Assembly (NCBI GenBank): GCA_016650135.1
Contig: JAENWH010000031.1
Location: forward strand, 1-11,648
DNA from: Peptostreptococcaceae bacterium
Lineage (GTDB): Bacteria; Bacillota_A; Clostridia; Peptostreptococcales; Anaerovoracaceae
Direction: 5' to 3'
Length of the DNA: 11,648 nucleotides
The notes under the pieces were generated by a model. It had not been told where the DNA came from and searched no databases. It saw only the letters and a list, made by a program, of their open reading frames with translations. Each line of letters starts with the position of its first letter. The first letter of the stretch is position 1. Below, one piece after another: positions 6,650 through 11,648 of the stretch. Both the position numbers and the translations under genes were made by a program.

Positions 6650-7165
6650 ATGATTAAGAAAGCACTATATGCTGGCTCATTTGATCCGTTAACGAATGGT
6701 CATTTGGATTTAATCTACAGAGCCTCCAATTTATGTGATCAGCTTGTTGTAGGGATTATTGAAAATCCACAAAAGATGGCATATTTTACGATAGATCAAA
6801 GAAAAAAGATGCTTGAAGAAGAAACAAAAAACATGGATAACGTTAAAATAGTAAGTTTTTCAGGCCTTTTAGCAGACTATGTTAATAATAATGGTTTTGA
6901 TATAGTGGTTAGAGGCCTCAGAGCCACAATGGACTTTGAATATGAAATACAAATGGCTCAGATGAATGCCAGGTTATATAATAAAAATGTGGAAACAATA
7001 TTCCTAATGACTAATCCCAAATACTCGTTTATTAGTTCAAGTATGATAAAAGAAGTTTTTTCTCTTAAAGGGGATATTTCTGGATTAGTTCCAGAAAACA
7101 TTCTTGAGTATATGAAAAAATATAAACAGGAGGTAGAAAGTGAAAATTTTAGAGTTATTAGATGA
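6650..7165 (+). CDS. coaD: Phosphopantetheine adenylyltransferase
   Basis: CoaD transfers AMP from ATP to 4'-phosphopantetheine to make dephospho-CoA, the penultimate step of coenzyme A synthesis. The protein is 171 residues. The nucleotidyltransferase motif GSFDPLTNGH (9-18, with TNGH as the T/HxGH motif) is at the N-terminus. VRGLRATMDFEYE (87-99) carries R88 and R91, and ISSSMIKEV (128-136) is the second ATP-binding signature. It is about ten residues longer than the usual 159-161; the extra tail (after YMKKYK) is read through the ribosome binding site and first codons of the next gene, with a 26-base overlap. The purine-rich AAAGGAAGGA (6631-6640) precedes ATG 6650. The 63-base gap after rsmD shows no convincing promoter or terminator, so it is probably one unit with rsmD. 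Confidence 0.96.
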   Translation: MIKKALYAGSFDPLTNGHLDLIYRASNLCDQLVVGIIENPQKMAYFTIDQRKKMLEEETKNMDNVKIVSFSGLLADYVNNNGFDIVVRGLRATMDFEYEIQMAQMNARLYNKNVETIFLMTNPKYSFISSSMIKEVFSLKGDISGLVPENILEYMKKYKQEVESENFRVIR

Positions 7166-7670
7166 ATTGGAAGAAATAATCGAAACTGGTACAGGCCTCA
7201 TACTAACGGGTAAAATTATGATTGATCCTGATGATGTGCTGGATATAATAAAAGAAATACGATTGGATCTTCCTGAGGAAATAGAGCAGGCCAAATGGAT
7301 AAAAGCCGAAAGACAGAAAATTATCGAAGAAGCTAAAACAGAATATGAAACTGTTCTGAGAGACGCGCAAAGGCAAGCTGACATATTAATCGAAAATGAT
7401 GAAATTACCCTAAAAGCCAAAGCAAGGGCTGAAGACATCCTTCACAATGCCGAGGCGACGGCAAAACATCTTAAATTAAGCACTTTTGACTATATAGATG
7501 GAATACTATTTAATTTTGAAGAAAAAATGGACCAGATGAATGCGGAACATTTTATGAGTATGTTCAATAACATTGAAAAAACCTTTGATACCATCGGTTC
7601 TACTATTTCAGCAAATCGGACTGAAATAAAAGATTTGGCATATAATACTCAAATGGATATTAAGGAGTAA
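7140..7670 (+). CDS. Conserved Firmicute coiled-coil protein, V/F-type ATPase peripheral-stalk-like; function unknown
   Basis: This 176-residue soluble protein is rich in Glu and Lys and has no signal peptide or membrane segment. The N-terminal part holds MKILELLDELEEIIE, then TGKIMIDPDDVLDIIKEIRLDLPEEIEQAKWIKAER (23-58). I recognise this as a conserved pattern in Clostridia proteins often labelled only ATPase or ATP synthase subunit B-like. Residues about 45-112 are Ala/Glu/Lys/Arg-rich and should form a long coiled coil, which explains the resemblance to stalk subunits; I see no nucleotide-binding motif, so the ATPase label is not supported. A DivIVA-like scaffold role is conceivable but unproven. 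The start is GTG 7140, with AGGAGG (7128-7133) 6 bases upstream. The gene overlaps coaD by 26 bases, so the two are co-transcribed and probably coupled in translation. Confidence 0.8.
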   Translation: MKILELLDELEEIIETGTGLILTGKIMIDPDDVLDIIKEIRLDLPEEIEQAKWIKAERQKIIEEAKTEYETVLRDAQRQADILIENDEITLKAKARAEDILHNAEATAKHLKLSTFDYIDGILFNFEEKMDQMNAEHFMSMFNNIEKTFDTIGSTISANRTEIKDLAYNTQMDIKE

Positions 7671-7680
7671 TTATAAAGAG

Positions 7681-8883
7681 ATGAAAGTTCTTGGAATAAT
7701 AGCGGAATATAATCCGTTTCATAACGGCCACCTGTATCATCTTAGAGAATCTAAGAAAAATATAGGGGCTGATTTTGTTATTGCTGTGATGAGCGGCAAT
7801 TTTGTTCAAAGAGGAGAACCTGCTCTCATCAATAAATGGGAAAGAGCAAAAGTTGCGGTAGAGAATGGAATTGATCTGGTCATTGAATTACCTGTTGCCT
7901 TTGCATGTAATAATTCGGAGTTATTTGCCAAAGGAGCTATTGAAATATTGAATGGCCTTGGCTGCGTTACTCATATTTCTTTTGGAAGCGAGGAAGGAAC
8001 ACTTGATAATCTTAAAATGATTGCGAGTGTTTTAGCGACAGAAAATGAGGGTTTCAAGGAAGTATTAAGGGAAAATCTGCAAACTGGCAGTTCTTTTGCA
8101 AAAGCTAGAGAAAGGGCTGTTAATTCGGCTACCGGGGTCAATTTTTCAGAAATAATAAAAGGTTCGAATAATATCCTTGCCATAGAATATTTAAAGCAGT
8201 TGGAATTAACAAAGAGTAATATTATTCCTGTTACATTAAAAAGAAAAGGACCCGCGTACAATGACAAGGGGTCATCTGGAGATTTTGCCAGTGCAACTCT
8301 AATTCGTGATATTCTGAAAACAAAAGGGGATGTTCGTTTTTATGTGCCGGAAATTACCTTGAATTCTATAAATAAACAAAAGCAGTTAGTATATTTAGAA
8401 GATTTTTCGCAGGTGATTTTCAGTAAATTGCTTCAGTTCCCAAATAATGAATTGAAGGAAATATATTCCGTGTCTGAAGGACTGGAAAACAGAATAAAAA
8501 ATCAAATTCGAATGTCTAATGATATTCAAAAATTAATAGATTCGGTAATTTCTAAAAGATATACCGAAACAAGGATTAAAAGAGTGTTGATTCATAGCCT
8601 TCTCAACCTTGATAAGTATAAATTTAACGAAATAATTAATAATAAAGTTAACTATTGCAGAGTGCTGGGGTTTAGCCGGAATGGAGCAAAACTTTTAAGA
8701 CTCATCAAGAAAGAAGAATTGAACGACTTGCCTGTAATAACAAATATTAATAAAGAAATCGATCTGCAGGATAAAATGTGGCTGTTAATGAATTATGATG
8801 TGCTTTCATCAGACCTGTACAATCTTCTGGCAAAGGCAAAACTTTATGAAAATTCTGACTATGTGGTAAAACCTTATAATTAA
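7681..8883 (+). CDS. tmcAL: tRNA(Met) cytidine acetate ligase (YlbM family)
   Basis: TmcAL forms N4-acetylcytidine at the wobble base of elongator tRNA(Met) from acetate and ATP through an acetyl-adenylate, ensuring accurate AUG decoding. The protein is 400 residues, the normal length. The N-terminal nucleotidyltransferase-like motif is GIIAEYNPFHNGH (5-17), followed by MSGNFVQRGEPALINKWERA (37-56), HISFGSE (98-104), KGSNNILAIEYL (160-171) and DFASATLIRDIL (201-212). The start is ATG 7681. AAGGAG (7662-7667), at the end of the preceding gene, lies 13 bases upstream, unusually far; no alternative start fits in this frame. It follows the coiled-coil gene by 10 bases, an order common in Firmicutes. 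ackA follows directly but has its own promoter. Confidence 0.94.
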   Translation: MKVLGIIAEYNPFHNGHLYHLRESKKNIGADFVIAVMSGNFVQRGEPALINKWERAKVAVENGIDLVIELPVAFACNNSELFAKGAIEILNGLGCVTHISFGSEEGTLDNLKMIASVLATENEGFKEVLRENLQTGSSFAKARERAVNSATGVNFSEIIKGSNNILAIEYLKQLELTKSNIIPVTLKRKGPAYNDKGSSGDFASATLIRDILKTKGDVRFYVPEITLNSINKQKQLVYLEDFSQVIFSKLLQFPNNELKEIYSVSEGLENRIKNQIRMSNDIQKLIDSVISKRYTETRIKRVLIHSLLNLDKYKFNEIINNKVNYCRVLGFSRNGAKLLRLIKKEELNDLPVITNINKEIDLQDKMWLLMNYDVLSSDLYNLLAKAKLYENSDYVVKPYN

Positions 8884-8890
8884 ATTAACC

Positions 8891-8918
8891 TTGAAATATA
8901 TAGGATTTGGAGTATAAT
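8891..8918 (+). promoter_or_regulatory. Promoter of ackA
   Basis: A -35 TTGAAA (8891-8896) and a perfect -10 TATAAT (8913-8918) are separated by 16 bp. It lies just after the tmcAL stop and would give a leader of about 58 bases. No terminator is seen between tmcAL and this promoter, so read-through is also possible. Confidence 0.75.
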
Positions 8919-8933
8919 ATTACTGTTGTTAAG

Positions 8934-8952
8934 TATGCATTTATTTTGCATA
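8934..8952 (+). repeat. Inverted repeat in the ackA leader
   Basis: TATGCA (8934-8939) and TGCATA (8947-8952) form a 6-bp dyad around a 7-base AT-rich centre, about 10 bases after the predicted transcription start. It could be an operator or a weak hairpin. A similar element lies at the rpmF start (10247-10261). Confidence 0.4.
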
Positions 8953-8982
8953 AAATCATATTAAAGTGGAGGAAAATAATAA

Positions 8983-10179
8983 ATGAATGTATTAGTAATC
9001 AATTGTGGCAGTTCATCATTAAAATATCAGGTACTTGATATGCGCACTGAAAGCCTGTTAGCAAAAGGTCTGGTTGAAAGAATCGGAATTGAAGGATCGG
9101 TAATAATTCACGAAAAAACAGGGGATAATGAAAAGTTTAAGTTTGAGGTTCCTATGGCAAATCATACTGAAGCCATTGCATACGTTTTGAAAGCCGTTAC
9201 CCATCCTGAACATGGTGTTGTGAAATACATGGATGAAATTGGCGCAGTCGGTCATCGAGTGGTACATGCCGGTGAAAAATATTGTTCATCAGTTATTATT
9301 ACTGATGATGTAATAACTGCTTTAGAAGAATGTATTGAGTTGGCACCACTGCATAACCCGCCAAATCTTGCCGGTATTGCAGCCTGTAAAGTGCTGATGC
9401 CTAACACGCCAATGGTTGGGGTTTTTGACACGGCATATCATCAGACGATGCCTCCGGAGTCATATATTTATGCAATTCCTTATGAATATTATGAAAAATA
9501 TGGTATCAGAAGATATGGGTTCCACGGAACAAGTCATAAGTATGTTGCAGAAAGAGCAGCTGAAATTCTTAAGAAAAATATAAAAGAACTTAAACTGATC
9601 ACCTGCCATTTGGGGAATGGTGCTTCAGTTACAGCTATAAAGAATGGTAAATCCATTGATACTTCTATGGGGTTTACACCTCTTGAAGGTTTGGTGATGG
9701 GAACTAGATCAGGAGATATAGATCCTGCAATTTCTACTTTTATCAGAGATAAAGAAAATCTGAAATATGGGGAAATAAATGACATTTTAAATAAAAAATC
9801 AGGTGTTCTTGGTATTTCAGGAGTCTCCAGCGATTTTAGAGATCTGGAAACAGCTTCTGGAGAGGGTAATGAAAGAGCAATACTTGCTCTAAAGGTATTT
9901 GCCCATAAAGTTAGATTCTATATTGGGGCATACATTGCTGAAATGAACGGTGTTGATGCAATTATATTTACTGCAGGTGTTGGTGAAAATGATATAGGAA
10001 TGAGAGATATCATTTGTTCAGGGCTTGAAAATCTTGGAATTAAAATTGATTTAGTAAAGAACAAGGTAAGAGGCAAGGAAACAATCCTTAGCACTGATGA
10101 TTCGAAAATTAAAATCATGCTAATCCCGACAAATGAAGAATTAATGATTGCAAGAGATACTTTCAGCTTGTGCAAGTGA
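8983..10179 (+). CDS. ackA: Acetate kinase
   Basis: Acetate kinase interconverts acetyl phosphate + ADP and acetate + ATP, the main substrate-level ATP step of acetate-forming anaerobes. The protein is 398 residues, as usual. It begins with [16 protein letters not shown] (N7 in the first phosphate-binding loop). Key residues known from Methanosarcina thermophila appear, mostly shifted by one: R92 (VGHRVVHAG), D149 (GVFDTAYH), H181 (GFHGTSH), N212 (HLGNGAS), R242 ([10 protein letters not shown]) and E385/E386 (PTNEE). GVLGISG (275-281) and FTAGVGEN (329-336) are further signatures. GGAGG (8968-8972) precedes ATG 8983 by 10 bases. Its usual partner pta is not adjacent. The last codons and stop lie inside a 22-bp tandem duplication, which leaves the protein end unchanged. 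Confidence 0.97.
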   Translation: MNVLVINCGSSSLKYQVLDMRTESLLAKGLVERIGIEGSVIIHEKTGDNEKFKFEVPMANHTEAIAYVLKAVTHPEHGVVKYMDEIGAVGHRVVHAGEKYCSSVIITDDVITALEECIELAPLHNPPNLAGIAACKVLMPNTPMVGVFDTAYHQTMPPESYIYAIPYEYYEKYGIRRYGFHGTSHKYVAERAAEILKKNIKELKLITCHLGNGASVTAIKNGKSIDTSMGFTPLEGLVMGTRSGDIDPAISTFIRDKENLKYGEINDILNKKSGVLGISGVSSDFRDLETASGEGNERAILALKVFAHKVRFYIGAYIAEMNGVDAIIFTAGVGENDIGMRDIICSGLENLGIKIDLVKNKVRGKETILSTDDSKIKIMLIPTNEELMIARDTFSLCK

Positions 10180-10207
10180 AAATATCAGCCTGTGCAAGTG
10201 AAAATAT
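10164..10207 (+). repeat. 22-bp tandem duplication across the ackA stop codon
   Basis: Unit 1 (10164-10185) and unit 2 (10186-10207) are adjacent, identical at 21 of 22 positions, and differ by T/C at the fifth base. Unit 1 begins CAGCTTGTGCAAGTG and contains the ackA TGA. Unit 2 is non-coding and ends 3 bases before the rpmF -35. Each unit is close to two helical turns long. Confidence 0.9.
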
Positions 10208-10210
10208 TTG

Positions 10211-10239
10211 TTGACATGTAGTTTCTCTGCGTATATAAT
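10211..10239 (+). promoter_or_regulatory. Strong promoter of rpmF
   Basis: Perfect -35 TTGACA (10211-10216) and perfect -10 TATAAT (10234-10239) hexamers are separated by the ideal 17 bp. Transcription would start near 10246 and give a leader of about 62 bases. A short dyad TTGCA/TGCAA (10247-10261) lies at the start of the transcript. Confidence 0.92.
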
Positions 10240-10307
10240 TGTTATGTTGCATTTATTGCAATTGACATGTTTATTTATAAAGAAACGAGCAAAAGGAGGT
10301 GTAGAAT

Positions 10308-10490
10308 ATGGCAGTTCCAAAGAGGAAAACGTCAAAGGCTAGAAGAGATAAAAGAAGAGCGCCCAATATGAAAATGACATTACCTGGATTATCAATATGT
10401 CCAAAATGCCAAGAGGTTAAGCTTCCACATAGAGTTTGCCCGAATTGCAATTACTACGATGGTAAGGAAGTTGTTGCTTCTGAAGCATAA
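10308..10490 (+). CDS. rpmF: Large-subunit ribosomal protein bL32, zinc-binding form
   Basis: This 60-residue 50S ribosomal protein is the typical bL32 length. It starts with the family hallmark [18 protein letters not shown] and holds a zinc ribbon of two CxxC pairs, C31/C34 and C44/C47 (CPKC...CPNC). AAGGAGGTG (10293-10301) lies 6 bases before ATG 10308. The gene is a single-gene unit between a strong promoter and a strong hairpin. In many Firmicutes a DUF177/yceD gene sits just upstream and plsX downstream; neither is present here. Confidence 0.97.
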   Translation: MAVPKRKTSKARRDKRRAPNMKMTLPGLSICPKCQEVKLPHRVCPNCNYYDGKEVVASEA

Positions 10491-10526
10491 ATAGTAGCAT
10501 AAAGGTTTTATCAAAATGGTCAAATT

Positions 10527-10557
10527 AAAAACGCTGGATATATTCCAGCGTTTTTTT
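10527..10557. terminator. Terminator between convergent rpmF and asd, possibly bidirectional
   Basis: A perfect 8-bp stem, ACGCTGGA (10531-10538) and TCCAGCGT (10544-10551), has a five-base loop. Seven T's follow on the + strand. Four A's (10527-10530) precede it, giving a short T run for leftward transcription. It is strong for rpmF and plausible but weaker for asd. Confidence 0.9.
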
Positions 10558-10595
10558 ATTTACAAATCAAGTTTAAATAGGTCTTAATTAGATTG

Positions 10596-11588
10596 TCATT
10601 TAATCAGTTCTTCTGCAATTTGCACTGCATTCGTTGCTGCACCTTTTCTTATGTTATCTGCGACTACCCACATATTGATGCCATTATCTACAGAAAAATC
10701 TCTTCTTACTCTTCCCACAAAAACTTCATCTTTCCCTGTTGCATTGATTGCCAGCGGATAAACGCTATTGTCTGGATCATCCTGAAGAATAATACCAGGA
10801 GAGGACGCCAGTAGTTTTTTTACTTCTTCAATATCAAATTCTTTCTCAAATTCAACGTTAATCGACTCACTGTGACAGCTGTAAACAGGAACTCTAACCG
10901 TTGTGGCTGTCACTCTGATAGAATCGTCGCCCAGAATTTTATGTGTTTCCAGAATCATTTTCATTTCTTCTTTTGTATATCCGTTTTCTAGAAAAACATC
11001 AATCTGAGGCAAACAATTGTTTGCAATAGGATGCGGATAGGCCTTAAGTACATTATTGCCTGCAAGGCCTTCCTTTAAATCGTTGAGTCCCTTTAAACCT
11101 GAGCCTGAAACTGCCTGGTAAGTGGAGTATACAATTCTTTTAATGACATATTTGTCATGCAGTGGCTTTAAAGGAACGACGGCCTGAATTGTTGAGCAGT
11201 TTGGATTTGCGATGATTCCTTTATTCCAGGCGATATCTTTGGCGTTTACTTCAGGTACAACTAAAGGCACGTTATCATCCATTCTCCAGGCGCTGCTGTT
11301 ATCAACAACGACTGTGCTATGAGCGGCTGCAATAGGCGCATACTTCTCACTTGCAGCACCACCTGCTGAAAATAAGGCGATATCAATAGGTTTATCAAAA
11401 GAATGTTCATTCAATTCTTCTACCAGATAATCTTTCCCTTTAAAATTTAAGGTGGTTCCAGCAGACTTTGCTGAAGCCATCATATATAAATTCTCGAAAG
11501 GAAAATTTCTTTCCTCCAGCACTTTTAAAAACGTACTTCCCACCAGTCCAGTTGCGCCAACAATGGCTAAATTCGGTTTCTTGTTCAT
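10596..11588 (-). CDS. asd: Aspartate-semialdehyde dehydrogenase
   Basis: Asd reduces L-aspartyl-4-phosphate to L-aspartate-4-semialdehyde with NADPH, the branch-point step for lysine, diaminopimelate, threonine and methionine. The protein is 330 residues. The Rossmann nucleotide motif is IVGATGLVGSTF (9-20), and FSAGGAASEKYAP (73-85) follows. The catalytic cysteine is C131 in NPNCST (128-133), Q158 is in STYQAVSGSG, and the catalytic base is H239 in RVPVYSCHSESINVEF (232-247). A start at 11603 would add five residues, but GGGAGAA (11601-11595) then lies inside the coding part and 6 bases before ATG 11588, so 11588 is the start. The gene is convergent with rpmF and is its own unit within the window; genes further upstream are not visible. 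Confidence 0.96.
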   Translation of the reverse strand: MNKKPNLAIVGATGLVGSTFLKVLEERNFPFENLYMMASAKSAGTTLNFKGKDYLVEELNEHSFDKPIDIALFSAGGAASEKYAPIAAAHSTVVVDNSSAWRMDDNVPLVVPEVNAKDIAWNKGIIANPNCSTIQAVVPLKPLHDKYVIKRIVYSTYQAVSGSGLKGLNDLKEGLAGNNVLKAYPHPIANNCLPQIDVFLENGYTKEEMKMILETHKILGDDSIRVTATTVRVPVYSCHSESINVEFEKEFDIEEVKKLLASSPGIILQDDPDNSVYPLAINATGKDEVFVGRVRRDFSVDNGINMWVVADNIRKGAATNAVQIAEELIK

Positions 11589-11594
11589 AATAAA

Positions 11595-11601
11595 TTCTCC
11601 C
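11595..11601 (-). promoter_or_regulatory. Ribosome binding site that fixes the asd start
   Basis: Read leftward, GGGAGAA stands 6 bases before ATG 11588. No such site precedes the alternative ATG at 11603. Confidence 0.85.
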
Positions 11602-11614
11602 ATATATTAATTTA

Positions 11615-11620
11615 ATTATA
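11615..11620 (-). promoter_or_regulatory. Possible -10 box of asd
   Basis: TATAAT is present on the minus strand 27 bases before the asd ATG. No good -35 is visible at 16-18 bp before it, and the region is so AT-rich that the hexamer could be chance. Confidence 0.3.
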
Positions 11621-11648
11621 TAAAAATGTATAAACTCTATAATATCAT

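Noticed and set aside
7085..7438. 117-codon minus-strand open frame over coaD and the coiled-coil gene
   Set aside because: It is antisense to two well-supported genes; its Ser/Ile-rich composition is what results from reading those codons backwards.
10262..10280. Second TTGACA in the rpmF leader as another promoter
   Set aside because: The only -10-like sequence is about 8 bases away, too close to form a promoter.
10593..10814. 73-codon plus-strand open frame with several cysteines
   Set aside because: Antisense shadow of the asd 3' end; asd motifs are intact in the opposite direction.
11604..11648. Riboswitch or attenuator upstream of asd
   Set aside because: Only 45 AT-rich bases remain before the window ends, with no stable hairpin visible, so nothing can be claimed.

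Overview
The window looks like chromosomal DNA of a low-GC, anaerobic Gram-positive bacterium, most probably a member of the Clostridia or Tissierellia. The evidence is A/T-rich codon use, strong AGGAGG-type ribosome binding sites, TTGACA/TATAAT promoters, an oxygen-sensitive class III ribonucleotide reductase, acetate kinase, and a gene order resembling Firmicute housekeeping clusters. I see no mobile element, phage gene, CRISPR array, tRNA or rRNA. Coding density is high. The longest gene-free stretch is about 190 bases (227-416), and it is filled by a terminator, a promoter and NrdR-type operator boxes.

Layout, left to right. Positions 2-226 hold the 3' end of a GNAT acetyltransferase, closed by a terminator. 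A promoter with two NrdR-like boxes 31 bp apart drives nrdD-nrdG (anaerobic ribonucleoside-triphosphate reductase and its radical-SAM activase). rpmB (L28) follows with its own promoter and terminator. A second promoter appears to start inside that terminator and to drive a tightly packed run: asp23/yloU, recG, rsmD, coaD, a coiled-coil protein of unknown function, and tmcAL. ackA has its own promoter. rpmF (L32) has a near-perfect promoter just after a 22-bp tandem duplication that straddles the ackA stop codon. A hairpin between rpmF and the convergent asd gene ends the rightward unit and may also serve asd, which is read leftward and is complete.

How the genes fit together. nrdDG supplies dNTPs without oxygen under NrdR-type control. 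rpmB, rpmF, rsmD and tmcAL serve the ribosome and tRNA decoding. recG serves replication-fork repair, coaD makes CoA, ackA makes ATP and acetate, and asd feeds lysine, threonine, methionine and diaminopimelate synthesis. tmcAL, an acetate-using tRNA modification enzyme, sits directly beside ackA, an acetate-producing enzyme.

The most striking observation is at the end of nrdD. The reading frame stops right after the residues FERIRRI, where class III reductases normally continue into the glycyl-radical motif (TGYLVG or similar). The segment is not found in another frame before nrdG, and nrdG begins only 6 bases after the stop, in the same frame. As read, this NrdD lacks its radical glycine while everything else in the gene and operon looks intact. 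That could mean a real deletion, an assembly error, or a radical domain supplied in trans. Secondary points are genes that usually sit in these clusters but are absent here (fakA between asp23 and recG; the DUF177/yceD gene between ackA and rpmF) and the duplication at the ackA-rpmF junction.
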